Origin: Novosphingobium sp. RL4
GTDB taxonomy: Bacteria; Pseudomonadota; Alphaproteobacteria; Sphingomonadales; Sphingomonadaceae
Assembly: GCF_035658495.1 (NCBI RefSeq)
Contig: NZ_CP141944.1
Coordinates: forward strand, 2,258,001 to 2,322,000
Direction of reading: 5' to 3'
DNA length: 64,000 nucleotides
A program made the translations under genes and the position numbers. Below are positions 34,175 through 43,186 of the stretch, piece by piece; positions within the stretch are counted from its first letter, which is position 1; each line of letters starts with the position of its first letter. The notes under the pieces are model-generated. The model saw nothing but the letters and a program-made list of their open reading frames with translations. It was not told the DNA's origin and ran no database searches.

Positions 34175-35227
34175 ATGACTGTTTCTTCGAAGCTTCGTTC
34201 CCTGCGTCTCCCTTTCCTTGCAGCCGCCCTTGCCGCCATGCCGATGGCCTCGGTTCTCGAGGCGCAGCCAGTGGTTCAGAGCGTGGGAGGGCAGAGCTTC
34301 GACAGCTATTTGCAAGCGGTGGGCGCGCGGGCGCGCCGGGAGGGCGTTTCCGAGGCGACCATTTCGCGGGTGCTCACCGGGCTCACGCCGAACCAGCGAG
34401 TGGTCGAACTGGATTCGGCGCAGCCAAGCCGCGCGACAACGCCTCCGCCGGTTGCTCCCTATATTGCCCAGCACGTCGGGCCGAGCATCATTGCTCGTGG
34501 ACGTGCGCGTTATGCAGACCTTTCCGGCATCGTTCCCTCGATAGAGCGTAGATATGGCGTTCCTGCGCCCATACTGTTCGCGATCTGGGGGCATGAGACG
34601 AACTACGGCAGCTATGTCGGCGATTTCGACCTGGCGCGCTCACTCGCGACACTGGCCTGGGAAGGGCGCCGTCGGGCGCTGTTCGAGGGCGAGCTTGTGG
34701 CGCTGCTCAAGATGGTGGATCAGGGCGTTCCCACTTACCGTCTCAAGGGAAGCTGGGCAGGGGCCTTCGGCTACCCCCAGTTCCTGCCGAGCGTGTACCT
34801 GCGGCTGGCTGTCGATGGTGACGGCAATGGAACCCGCGATATCTTCACCAGCCCGGCAGACACTATCGCGTCGATCGCAAATTATTTTCGCGATGCAGGA
34901 TGGCGTGCGGGGCAGCCATGGGGCGTTCGCGTATCGGTGCCTTCCGGGCTCAATGTCGATAGTTACGCCAGCAAGCTTGCAGCGCCTAGCTGCGACCGTG
35001 TCCACGCCCGTCATTCCCAGTGGAAGACCGTTTCGGAATGGCGGGCTCTCGGCGTGACACCGCAGCGCGCGATTGCCGACAACGTGCTGACATCGCTGTT
35101 CCAGCCTGACGGGCCGGGCACGCCGGCCTATCTGTTAACCGGGAATTATCGGGTCATCCTTCAGTACAACTGCTCGAACTACTACGCACTGTCCGTGGGG
35201 TTGCTTGCAGATGAGATTGCCCGTTAA
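34175..35227 (+). CDS. Lytic murein transglycosylase (MltB / SLT_3 family)
   Basis: A 350-residue exported enzyme that would cleave the MurNAc-GlcNAc bond to 1,6-anhydro products. Signal peptide about 1-28 ('AAALAAMPMASVLEAQ'). The family's first block 'QSFDSYLQAVGARARREGVSEATISRVLTGL' is followed by the catalytic Glu in 'ILFAIWGHETNYGSYVGDFDLARSLATL' and 'SWAGAFGYPQFLPS'. The start at 34175 begins the signal peptide; a longer reading adds 17 unlikely residues. It overlaps the next gene by 17 bases. Confidence 0.9.
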   Translation: MTVSSKLRSLRLPFLAAALAAMPMASVLEAQPVVQSVGGQSFDSYLQAVGARARREGVSEATISRVLTGLTPNQRVVELDSAQPSRATTPPPVAPYIAQHVGPSIIARGRARYADLSGIVPSIERRYGVPAPILFAIWGHETNYGSYVGDFDLARSLATLAWEGRRRALFEGELVALLKMVDQGVPTYRLKGSWAGAFGYPQFLPSVYLRLAVDGDGNGTRDIFTSPADTIASIANYFRDAGWRAGQPWGVRVSVPSGLNVDSYASKLAAPSCDRVHARHSQWKTVSEWRALGVTPQRAIADNVLTSLFQPDGPGTPAYLLTGNYRVILQYNCSNYYALSVGLLADEIAR

Positions 35228-36173
35228 CCATGCGCTGCCACTTGCGGCGCTGATTCTATCGATTGCCGCTCCGGCGTTTGGCAAGGACCGTGGTCCCGTC
35301 CTGCCTGCAAGCGGGCCTGCCGGCGACTATCCGGTCGTCCTCGGCGATCCGTTCACCATTGGCGGGACGACGTGGACGCCGATTGACCAGCTCAACTACG
35401 ATGCCGTGGGAATGGCTTCCGTGGGCCAAGGCAGCGGAGTGACCGCCGCTCACAAGACCTTGCCGTTGCCGGCTTATGTCGAAGTCACCGCACTGGGAAC
35501 CGGTCGTACGATCCTGGTCCGGCTGGAGCGGCGGGGGCCCATGGTGAACGATGCACTCATCGAACTTTCGCCGGAAGCAGCGGCGCAGCTCGGCATCGCG
35601 GGCGGTGCCCATGCACCTGTTCGCGTGCGACGCGTCAATCCTCCCGAAGTGGAGCGGGCCATGCTGCGAAGCGGCGGCAAGGCGCCCGAGCGGATGGAAA
35701 CGCCGGAAGGCTTGCTCAAGGTCTTGCGGCGCAAGCTCGAAAGCCAGTCGCCGTTGCTGCCGCCGCCGTCCACACCCCCTACGATGCCGAAGGGGCCGGC
35801 AGTCCAACCCGCTGCCACGCCGGAAATTCATTCGCAAAAAGCGAATCCCGGCCCCGTCGCGGTAGCGGTGCCGCCGAAGGTTGAGAAAAAATCTCCCGCC
35901 ACGCAGCAACCCCAGGAAACAGTAGCCCATGTGCCTGCCAAACCTGCGCCATCGGTTGTAAAATATGGCTCGCAAGTTGTTCAGATTGGCGCATTTTCTG
36001 TTGAAGAAAATGCTCGCAAGGCAGCGCGTCCTCTTGGTGCAAGCGTGAGCAGGGCGGGCAAGTTCTGGCGTGTGCAGATGGGGCCCTTCGCAAACAGTGC
36101 ACAAGCCGCCGCAGCGCTGGAGAAGGCCCGGGCGGCAGGGTATAGCGACGCACGAATCCAGCGCGCGAATTGA
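35211..36173 (+). CDS. rlpA: RlpA-like septal ring protein with SPOR domain
   Basis: A 320-residue exported protein. Signal peptide about 1-24; a double-psi beta-barrel (about 40-145; 'HKTLPLPAYVEVTALGTGRTILVRLERRGP'); a proline-rich linker; and a C-terminal SPOR domain (about 245-320; 'VVQIGAFSVEENARKAARPL', 'FWRVQMGPFANSAQAAAAL') that binds denuded septal glycan. RlpA enzymes cleave stem-peptide-free glycan; the usual RlpA Asp/His pair is partly recognisable, so activity is not certain. Its start overlaps the transglycosylase stop. Confidence 0.82.
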   Translation: MRLPVNHALPLAALILSIAAPAFGKDRGPVLPASGPAGDYPVVLGDPFTIGGTTWTPIDQLNYDAVGMASVGQGSGVTAAHKTLPLPAYVEVTALGTGRTILVRLERRGPMVNDALIELSPEAAAQLGIAGGAHAPVRVRRVNPPEVERAMLRSGGKAPERMETPEGLLKVLRRKLESQSPLLPPPSTPPTMPKGPAVQPAATPEIHSQKANPGPVAVAVPPKVEKKSPATQQPQETVAHVPAKPAPSVVKYGSQVVQIGAFSVEENARKAARPLGASVSRAGKFWRVQMGPFANSAQAAAALEKARAAGYSDARIQRAN

Positions 36174-36234
36174 TTTCGGGTCGTTTCGCGCAGGCCAACG
36201 CGTCCGTTCCGGATGCGCGGGGAGAAGTCGCGCC

Positions 36235-37398
36235 TTGAAGTCCTTCCTGAAGTTTGCCCTCCTGCTTGCGGTCCCCGCGAGCGTCATCGCAGCAAGTGCG
36301 GCAGGAGCAGCCATTCCCACTCCGCCGCCGGAACTCGCGCCGATCCCGGTAAGCATCCTGGTCGACATCGGTTCAGGGCAGGTTCTTGTCCAGCGCCGCC
36401 CCGACGTGCCGTTCCTGCCTGCCTCCGTTACCAAGGTGATGACCGCTTTCGTCGCGTTCGAGGAAATCGATGCGGGCCGGCTCAGCCTTGATCGGCAAAT
36501 GTCGGTTCGGCCTGAAACGGCGCGGGAATGGTTCGCAAAGGGTACGTCCATGTACCTGACGGAAAAGGATCATCCTACCGTTCGCGATCTGCTCCACGGC
36601 GTGATGACGGCATCGTCGAACGACGGCGCCGTGGTGCTGGCGCAGGGGTATGCGGGAAGCGTGCCGGCATGGACTGCGATGATGAACGATGCCGCGCGCC
36701 GGATCGGCATGACCGGCAGCCACTACAACACGCCGAATGGCTGGATGGATGACGGCCACACATACATCACCGCCAGCGACATGGTGAAGCTGGCGGACGC
36801 CATGATCACGCGCCATCCGCAACTTTACCATGAATTTTCAGGTGTTAAGCACTACTTCTGGCGCGACGTTGCCATGCGCAGCCATGACCCGACGGTTGGC
36901 GTGGTTCCAGGCGCGGACGGGATCAAGACCGGCTACACGCGTGAAGCAGGCTACAACTTCCTCGGCACTGCCGAACGAGATGGTCGCCGTCTCGTCATGA
37001 TGTTGGCCGCTTCGCCAAAACCCAAGGTGCGCGACGATGCCGCCAAGGCGCTGCTGGAGTGGGGCTTCTCGGCATGGGAAGCGCGCCATCTGTTCGATCA
37101 GGGGCAACCCGTGGCGCAAGCCAGCGTGCAGGGCGGTGCAGCCCGTGAGGTGCCGCTGGTCGCCAATCGCGAAGTCCACGCCACCTTGCCTCGAGGCGGG
37201 CACGAGAAAGTCTCGCTTGCGGTGCATTACAAGGGGCCGTTGGTGGCGCCGATCCGCAAGGGCGACCAGGTCGGCGAACTGGAAATCAAGGTTGAAGGTC
37301 TGGCGCCGGGGCATATCCCCTTGTTCGCCGGAAAGGATGTTGGCGTGGCCGGTCCTCTGGACAGGCTGATGAACGGGATTATCAGCTTCTTCTCATGA
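36235..37398 (+). CDS. dacC: D-alanyl-D-alanine carboxypeptidase (PBP5/6 family)
   Basis: A 387-residue penicillin-binding protein. All three active-site motifs are visible: Ser64-Val-Thr-Lys67 ('PASVTKVM'), Ser127-Ser-Asn129, and Lys231-Thr-Gly ('GIKTGYT'). A PBP5 C-terminal beta domain covers about 280-370, and 'GPLDRLMNGIISFFS' is the amphipathic membrane anchor. The start is taken as a TTG at 36235 with GGGGAGAAG upstream, which begins a proper signal peptide (LKSFLKFALLLAVPASV); readings further upstream overlap rlpA. It trims pentapeptides. Overlaps tmk by 4 bases. Confidence 0.9.
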   Translation: MKSFLKFALLLAVPASVIAASAAGAAIPTPPPELAPIPVSILVDIGSGQVLVQRRPDVPFLPASVTKVMTAFVAFEEIDAGRLSLDRQMSVRPETAREWFAKGTSMYLTEKDHPTVRDLLHGVMTASSNDGAVVLAQGYAGSVPAWTAMMNDAARRIGMTGSHYNTPNGWMDDGHTYITASDMVKLADAMITRHPQLYHEFSGVKHYFWRDVAMRSHDPTVGVVPGADGIKTGYTREAGYNFLGTAERDGRRLVMMLAASPKPKVRDDAAKALLEWGFSAWEARHLFDQGQPVAQASVQGGAAREVPLVANREVHATLPRGGHEKVSLAVHYKGPLVAPIRKGDQVGELEIKVEGLAPGHIPLFAGKDVGVAGPLDRLMNGIISFFS

Positions 37399-38033
37399 GC
37401 CGGGGAAAATTCATCGCGCTGGAAGGCGGGGAGGGGGCGGGGAAATCGACCCAGTCGCGCCTGCTCGCCGAGGCATTGCGCGCACGAGGACTGGACGTCG
37501 TGACCACTCGCGAGCCCGGGGGAACCGGAGGAGCGGAAGCGATCCGCGAGCTTTTGCTCCATGGCGATGGTGATGGCTGGGGAGCCCGCGCCGAGGCGCT
37601 GCTGTTCGCCGCTGCGCGTTCGGATCACGTCGAGAAGCTGATCCGGCCCGCTCTCGCTCGAGGGGCCTGGGTCGTCTGCGATCGTTTTCTCGATTCAAGC
37701 CGTGCCTATCAGGGCGGCGGCGGCGGTCTCTCGGATGGTGACATTCGCACGCTTCATGCCATCGGCAGTGAAGGAATGCTCCCGGATCTGACCGTGCTGA
37801 TCGAAGTGTCTCCCTCCGTCGCGGCCAAGCGGCTCGCATTGCGCGACGTTGACGGAACCGATCGGATCGGCGGCCGCGAGGCGACCTACCACGCCCGGGT
37901 GGCGCAGGCATTCGCGCGGTTCGCGGAAGGCGAACCAGCACGTTTCGCACGGATCGACGGGGACGGGACGCCCGAGGAAACGCGGGACCGTGTACTCGCC
38001 GCGCTGACCGGCCTGATGGGCGAAGGCACATGA
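37395..38033 (+). CDS. tmk: Thymidylate kinase
   Basis: A 212-residue dTMP kinase that makes dTDP for DNA synthesis. P-loop 'ALEGGEGAGKSTQSRLLAEAL' (about 7-27), the 'VTTREPGGTGGAEAIRELLL' dTMP-binding segment and 'VCDRFLDSSRAYQGGGGGL' (DRY-like motif plus lid) are all present. Both ends overlap neighbours by 4 bases, so it is part of one long transcript with dacC and holB. Confidence 0.96.
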   Translation: MSRGKFIALEGGEGAGKSTQSRLLAEALRARGLDVVTTREPGGTGGAEAIRELLLHGDGDGWGARAEALLFAAARSDHVEKLIRPALARGAWVVCDRFLDSSRAYQGGGGGLSDGDIRTLHAIGSEGMLPDLTVLIEVSPSVAAKRLALRDVDGTDRIGGREATYHARVAQAFARFAEGEPARFARIDGDGTPEETRDRVLAALTGLMGEGT

Positions 38034-39004
38034 GCGAGGAACTCCCGTTCGTCGGCCAGCACGCCGCGTGGCAAGAATGGCTGGCCGCGATCGATTCCGG
38101 GCGCATGCACCATGGTTGGTTGCTGGCTGGCGGCAAGGGCCTGGGCAAGCGCGGTTTCGCGCGGGTGGCCGCGGCCGAACTGGTGCGATTGCCCGGCGCG
38201 CCGAGGCCCGACCCGGACACCCATCCGGACATTCACATCCTCGAGCATCTTCCCGCCAACGACGACGAGGCGAAGAAGAAGGCCGAGGGCAAGCCTTACC
38301 AGACCAAGCGCAATATCTCGGTCGACCAGGTGCGCGAAATGATCCGCCGCCTTGCGACGAAGCCAACGCTGGGCGATCGCCGCGCCATCATCATCGATCC
38401 GGCCGACGATATGGAGAAGAGCGCGGTCAACGCCCTGCTGAAAGCGCTTGAGGAGCCCCCTACGGGAACCTACTTCCTGCTGCTGGCCCATCAGCCGGGG
38501 CGCCTGCTGCCGACTATCCGCTCGCGCTGCCGGGTCTTGCGCTTCGCCGCTTTGAACGAGCAGGAACTCGATGAAGTCCTTCGCCGGGATGCGCCTCATT
38601 CCGATGCAGAGACGCGGCGTGCCGCAGTGGCGGCATCGCATGGGTCGCCGGGCATCGCCATCAGTTTCGTCGAACATGATCTTGGCCCCATTCACCGCCT
38701 GATGATGCAGATCCTGCGAGAAGGTGATGCAGATTATCATCTGCGCGGCAGCCTTGCCGAAGAGATGGGTGCTCGCCCGGCTCGGGATCGCCAACTGGCC
38801 ACGCTGGAACTGGCGCGAACGGCGCTCGCCAACGAACTGGCCGGCGCATCGCCCGCGCGCCAGATGCGGCTGATCGAGGCACATGGCACCCTGACACGCC
38901 TATCTACGCAGGCGCCGACCTACAATTTCGACGCGGGCCTCCTGATAATGGAAATTGGCGGGTTGCTGGCTTCGGCCGCTATGCCTAGAGAGACGGCTCG
39001 CTAA
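38030..39004 (+). CDS. holB: DNA polymerase III subunit delta'
   Basis: A 324-residue clamp-loader subunit. A P-loop-like 'GGKGLGKRGFARVAAAEL' at about 27-44, 'NISVDQVREMIRRLATKPTLGDRRAIIIDPADDMEKSAVNALLKALEEPP' (the sensor/SRC-adjacent region) and 'LLPTIRSRCRVLRF' identify it. The zinc-finger cysteines typical of many homologues are not seen. The tmk-holB-metG order is widespread in Alphaproteobacteria. Confidence 0.93.
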   Translation: MSEELPFVGQHAAWQEWLAAIDSGRMHHGWLLAGGKGLGKRGFARVAAAELVRLPGAPRPDPDTHPDIHILEHLPANDDEAKKKAEGKPYQTKRNISVDQVREMIRRLATKPTLGDRRAIIIDPADDMEKSAVNALLKALEEPPTGTYFLLLAHQPGRLLPTIRSRCRVLRFAALNEQELDEVLRRDAPHSDAETRRAAVAASHGSPGIAISFVEHDLGPIHRLMMQILREGDADYHLRGSLAEEMGARPARDRQLATLELARTALANELAGASPARQMRLIEAHGTLTRLSTQAPTYNFDAGLLIMEIGGLLASAAMPRETAR

Positions 39005-39035
39005 GACACTCCTGGAAAAGAAAGCGCGACGCCGC

Positions 39036-40595
39036 ATGGGCGAGCCCTATTATATAACGACAGCGATCAGCTACCCCAACGGCAAGCCGCATATCGGCCA
39101 TGCCTACGAGGCGATCGCGGCCGACGTCATTGCCCGTTTCAAGAAGGCCGAAGGCTTCGATGTCCGGTTCCAGACCGGTACGGACGAGCATGGCCTCAAG
39201 ATGGCGCAAAAGGCACGCGATCTGGACACGACACCTGCGGATCTGGCAACGGAAATGTCAGGTCATTTCCGTGAGATGTGTGATGTCTTGAATGTCGGTT
39301 ATGATGTTTTCATTCGCACGACGGAGCCACGCCATCACGCCGCGACACAGGAACTGTGGCGCCGGATGGAGGCCAACGGCGACCTCTATCTCGATCGTTA
39401 CGAGGGGTGGTACTCCGTCCGTGATGAAGCCTATTACGATGAAGGCGAACTGGTCGCAGGCGAAGGTGGGGAAAAGCTTTCCCCGCAGGGAACGCCGGTA
39501 GAGTGGACGGTCGAGGAATCGTGGTTCTTCCGCCTTTCCAAATATCAGGACAAACTGCTCGAACTCTACAATTCGACCGACTTCATCCGTCCCGAGACGC
39601 GCAAGAACGAAATCCTGCGTTTCGTCGAGGGCGGCCTTCGCGACCTTTCGGTTTCCCGCACCAGTTTCGACTGGGGTATCAAGGTGCCCGGCAGCGAAAA
39701 TCACGTGATGTACGTCTGGGTCGATGCGCTCACCAACTACATCACCGGCCTTGGCTTCCCCGAAGAAACGAGCGAATTCGCCAGGTTCTGGCCTGCCGAC
39801 GTTCACCTCATCGGCAAGGACATCGTCCGTTTCCACACCGTCTACTGGCCGGCCTTCCTGATGAGCGCCGGGCTGGAGCTTCCCAAGCAGGTGTTCGGCC
39901 ACGGCTTCCTGCTTAACCGGGGACAGAAGGAATCGAAGTCACTCGGCAATGTTACCGACCCGATCGGTCTGGCCGAGACATATGGCGTCGACACGCTCCG
40001 CTATTTCTTCCTGCGCGAAGTGGCATTCGGTCAGGACGGATCGTGGTCCGCCGAAGCCATCGTGACGCGGGCCAATGCCGAACTCGCAAACAGTTTCGGC
40101 AATCTTGCTCAGCGCAGTCTTTCCATGATTTTCAAGAACATGGATGGAGAACTTAAGGGCGATCTTCCGAAGGCCGAAGCTGATCTGGCCCTGCTTTCGG
40201 CCGTTGCCGAAGGCATTGCCGGCCTGCGCAAGGCGTTCGACGAACTGTCGTTCAGCGAAGGCCTCGAGGCATGGATGCGCGCCGTCTTCGCCTGCAACCA
40301 GTATGTCGATGAACAGGCTCCGTGGACCCTGCGCAAGACCGATCCCGCGCGCATGGAAGCAGTGTTGATGATGCTGTTCCAGGTCGTTCGCGACCTCGCG
40401 ATCGCGGTTCGTCCCGTGGTTCCCACTTCCATCGACAAGTTGCTGGACCAGATGGGCCAGCCTGCCGAAGCGCGCAGTTTCGCGGCTCTTGCCGACGATG
40501 GCTGGTTCGCGGCTCTCGCCGCCAGCGGTTTCAAGGTCGACAAGCCGGTCGGCGTTTTCCCGCGCCTTGAACTGCCGGAGGAAGCCGCCGCGTGA
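39036..40595 (+). CDS. metG: Methionyl-tRNA synthetase
   Basis: A 519-residue class I synthetase. HIGH motif His19-Ile-Gly-His22 ('NGKPHIGHAYEAIAAD'); KMSKS variant Lys298-Glu-Ser-Lys-Ser302 ('RGQKESKSLGNVTDP'). The connective insert ('RYEGWYSVRDEAYYDEGEL') lacks the Cys4 zinc knuckle, and there is no C-terminal tRNA-binding dimerisation domain. It is thus the short, zinc-free form common in Alphaproteobacteria. The ATG at 39036 gives the canonical N-terminus; the frame is open further upstream within holB. Confidence 0.96.
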   Translation: MGEPYYITTAISYPNGKPHIGHAYEAIAADVIARFKKAEGFDVRFQTGTDEHGLKMAQKARDLDTTPADLATEMSGHFREMCDVLNVGYDVFIRTTEPRHHAATQELWRRMEANGDLYLDRYEGWYSVRDEAYYDEGELVAGEGGEKLSPQGTPVEWTVEESWFFRLSKYQDKLLELYNSTDFIRPETRKNEILRFVEGGLRDLSVSRTSFDWGIKVPGSENHVMYVWVDALTNYITGLGFPEETSEFARFWPADVHLIGKDIVRFHTVYWPAFLMSAGLELPKQVFGHGFLLNRGQKESKSLGNVTDPIGLAETYGVDTLRYFFLREVAFGQDGSWSAEAIVTRANAELANSFGNLAQRSLSMIFKNMDGELKGDLPKAEADLALLSAVAEGIAGLRKAFDELSFSEGLEAWMRAVFACNQYVDEQAPWTLRKTDPARMEAVLMMLFQVVRDLAIAVRPVVPTSIDKLLDQMGQPAEARSFAALADDGWFAALAASGFKVDKPVGVFPRLELPEEAAA

Positions 40596-41371
40596 TGCTC
40601 ATCGATTCGCATTGCCACCTCGAATACGAAGGTCTCGTCGAGGACCAGACAGGTGTTCTCGACCGGGCCCGCGCGGCGGGCATTCGCGGATTTCTGAACA
40701 TCTCGACGCGCCGCAGCGAATGGGAGAGGGTGGTCGCCACTGCTGCTCGTGAACCCGATGTATGGGCCTCGGTCGGTATTCATCCGCATGAGGCGGATCA
40801 GCATGCCGACCTTGGCGAGGCCGCGCTTCTCGAAGCGACCCGGCATCCCAAGGTCATCGGCATCGGCGAAACCGGTCTCGACTATTATTACGACAAGTCC
40901 GACCATGAGGTGCAACAGGCCTTGTTCCGCACGCATATCACGGTGGCCCGCGAAACCGGGCTGCCGATGATCATTCACACGCGGGACGCCGAAGCGGACA
41001 CGTTCCATATCCTTGAGGACGAGATGGGGAAGGGGGCGTTCCCGGCCCTGATCCACTGTTTCACCGCCAGCGCCGATTTCGGCCGCAAGGTGCTGGATCT
41101 GGGACTGACGATTTCGATTTCCGGCATTGTGACATTCAAGAATGCCAAGGACTTGCAGGAGGTTGTTGCCACCATTCCGGAGGATCGCCTGCTGGTCGAA
41201 ACGGATTCGCCGTTCCTTGCGCCGGTGCCACATAGGGGCAGGCGCTGCGAGCCGGCATTCACGGCCGATACGGCGCGTTTCGTAGCCGATCTGCGCGGCG
41301 TTTCCGTGGAGGAACTCGGCGAAGCGACGACGCGCAACTTCTTTTCGCTGTTCACGAAGGCCGCAGCGTGA
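40595..41371 (+). CDS. tatD: TatD-family metal-dependent hydrolase
   Basis: A 258-residue amidohydrolase-fold nuclease. 'MLIDSHCHLEYEG' carries the first metal ligands, 'IGETGLDYYYDKSD' the bridging Glu, and 'HTRDAEADTF', 'IHCFTASADF' and 'VETDSPFLAPVPHRG' the other ligands. The ATG overlaps the metG stop (TGATG); a GTG one codon earlier is also possible. TatD proteins act in DNA or D-aminoacyl-tRNA quality control. Confidence 0.92.
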   Translation: MLIDSHCHLEYEGLVEDQTGVLDRARAAGIRGFLNISTRRSEWERVVATAAREPDVWASVGIHPHEADQHADLGEAALLEATRHPKVIGIGETGLDYYYDKSDHEVQQALFRTHITVARETGLPMIIHTRDAEADTFHILEDEMGKGAFPALIHCFTASADFGRKVLDLGLTISISGIVTFKNAKDLQEVVATIPEDRLLVETDSPFLAPVPHRGRRCEPAFTADTARFVADLRGVSVEELGEATTRNFFSLFTKAAA

Positions 41372-42147
41372 AGGTTACCATTCTCGGCAGCGGCACTTCG
41401 ACCGGCGTTCCTCGTCTTGGCGGCGAATTCGGCGCCGACTGGGGCCTGTGCGATCCCGACGAACCCAGGAATCGACGGACCCGCGTTTCCATCCTTCTGG
41501 AAAGCGATGCCGGCGCCAGGATCCTGGTGGACACCTCCACGGATCTGCGCGCGCAGCTTCTTCAGAACGAAATCCACCGCATCGACGCCGTGTTCTGGAC
41601 GCACGACCATGCGGACCACTGCCACGGAATCGATGATCTGCGCCCGCTTCGCTACGGCCGCGCAGGCCCGATCCCCGGCTTTGCGAACTCCGAGACCGTC
41701 AGGCGGCTGCGCCAGCGTTTCGGATATGTCTTCGCCGGGCAGTTCGGCTATCCGACACTGATTTCGCTGGATAATCTCGACACGCTGAGGCTCTGCGAAG
41801 GGTTTCGCGTGGATCATGCGCAAATGCCGCACGGTCCTGCGGAATCGACTGCGTTTCGGTTTGATTGTGACGGAAAATCAGTCTGTTACATGACAGACTT
41901 CAGTGAAATTACCCGCGACATGATCGACTTGTGCTACGGCGCCGATCTTCTCGTGGTCGACTGCCTGCGCCGCGAACCGCATCCAACGCACGCTCATCTT
42001 GGCATGGCGCTGGAACTCGCGGAAGTCTGCCGGGTCGGACAAGCGGTGTTGACCCATCTCGACAAGAGCATGGATTATGCGACACTGAGCGCTGAAATTC
42101 CCGAGAATGTTCGGGTTGCCTATGACGGAATGGTGATCGAGCCGTGA
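41368..42147 (+). CDS. MBL-fold phosphodiesterase-like hydrolase (PhnP-like)
   Basis: A 259-residue metallo-beta-lactamase protein. It starts 'KVTILGSGTSTGVPRLGG', as in PhnP/RNase Z relatives; 'FWTHDHADHCHGIDDLRPL' gives the HxHxDH site; 'CYMTDFSEI' and 'HPTHAHLGMALELAEV' complete the ligands. The start is GTG, overlapping tatD by 4 bases. In alphaproteobacteria this gene regularly follows metG-tatD. The natural substrate is unknown; a cyclic phosphodiester is plausible. Confidence 0.85.
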   Translation: MKVTILGSGTSTGVPRLGGEFGADWGLCDPDEPRNRRTRVSILLESDAGARILVDTSTDLRAQLLQNEIHRIDAVFWTHDHADHCHGIDDLRPLRYGRAGPIPGFANSETVRRLRQRFGYVFAGQFGYPTLISLDNLDTLRLCEGFRVDHAQMPHGPAESTAFRFDCDGKSVCYMTDFSEITRDMIDLCYGADLLVVDCLRREPHPTHAHLGMALELAEVCRVGQAVLTHLDKSMDYATLSAEIPENVRVAYDGMVIEP

Positions 42148-42329
42148 ACCAGACAGGAATGATCGTCGGCATCATCTCGGTGATCGGGGCGCTCATTCTC
42201 GTTACGAGCAATTCCCGTTTTCGATCCTTGCCTCAGAGCAGGATGCTCAAGATGGCGTTGATCTGGGCCGTGATCATCATCGGGTTTGTCCTGCTGATCC
42301 AGGTGACGGGCTTCAGGATAAAGCCGTGA
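42144..42329 (+). CDS. Small two-helix membrane protein
   Basis: A 61-residue protein with two membrane helices (about 5-22 'MIVGIISVIGALILVTSN' and 38-55 'ALIWAVIIIGFVLLIQV') joined by a short basic loop. It starts with GTG and overlaps the MBL gene by 4 bases, so it is translated from the same message. I do not recognise a family. The conserved-looking placement suggests a real gene. Confidence 0.7.
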   Translation: MNQTGMIVGIISVIGALILVTSNSRFRSLPQSRMLKMALIWAVIIIGFVLLIQVTGFRIKP

Positions 42330-42397
42330 CACCGCGCTCAGCGGCGCATGGTTTAACATAATCTCTATTATCAATCTTGCATATGCGCTCGGGGAAA

Positions 42398-43186
42398 ATG
42401 ACAGAAACTCGCCATCAGCAGCTTGACCGGCTCCTCTCGATCATGGCGCGGCTTCGCGATCCCGTGTCCGGTTGCGAATGGGATGTCGCGCAGAGTTTTG
42501 AAACCATCGCGCCCTATACCATCGAGGAAGCCTACGAGGTTGCCGATGCCATTGCTCGGCAGGATCTGGCCGATCTGCGTGATGAACTGGGCGATCTGCT
42601 GCTTCAGGTCGTTTTCCATGCCCGCATGGCCGAGGAAGACGGGCATTTTGCTTTCGGCGATGTGGCCGCCGCGATCTCCGACAAGCTCGAAGCCCGTCAC
42701 CCGCATATCTTTGCCGACGAAGCCACGGGAGATGCCCAGACGGAGCGTTGGGAAAAGCTGAAGGCGAAAGAGCGCAAGGCCAAGGGTGAAACCAGCGCTG
42801 TCGATGGCGTGGCGATATCGCTTCCCGCGCTCATGCGTGCCGAAAAGTTGCAGAAGCGAGCTGCGCGGGTCGGCTTCGACTGGCCCGACCCAAGCGGCGC
42901 GGCCGACAAGGTGCATGAGGAAATGGCGGAACTGGCGGAAGCCTCACCGGCCGAGAAACTTGAAGAAGCCGGCGACCTGCTGTTCGCCGCTGTCAATCTG
43001 GTGCGGCTCAACGGCATCGCCCCGGAAGATGCCTTGCGCGCAGCCAACGCCAAGTTCGAGCGTCGGTTCCGGGCGATGGAAGCGTTCGCCCATCGGGACG
43101 GCTTCCTGTTCGACAAGCTCTCGCTCGACGAACAGGAAGCCTATTGGCAGGCGGTAAAGGCTTCAGAGCGCGCTGAAACGGCCTAG
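42398..43186 (+). CDS. mazG: Nucleoside triphosphate pyrophosphohydrolase
   Basis: A 262-residue two-domain MazG. The first domain has 'LRDPVSGCEWDVAQSFETIAPYTIEEAYEVADAI' and the EExxE-type metal site 'LRDELGDLLLQVVFHARMAEE'; the second has 'HEEMAELAEASPAEKLEEAGDLLFAAVNLVRL'. It hydrolyses (d)NTPs and ppGpp-like substrates to monophosphates. Candidate starts are 42398, 42383 and 42377; the first is chosen because GGGGA precedes it and MTETRHQQ is family-like. Its last 24 bases overlap the convergent hflX 3' end. Confidence 0.92.
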   Translation: MTETRHQQLDRLLSIMARLRDPVSGCEWDVAQSFETIAPYTIEEAYEVADAIARQDLADLRDELGDLLLQVVFHARMAEEDGHFAFGDVAAAISDKLEARHPHIFADEATGDAQTERWEKLKAKERKAKGETSAVDGVAISLPALMRAEKLQKRAARVGFDWPDPSGAADKVHEEMAELAEASPAEKLEEAGDLLFAAVNLVRLNGIAPEDALRAANAKFERRFRAMEAFAHRDGFLFDKLSLDEQEAYWQAVKASERAETA

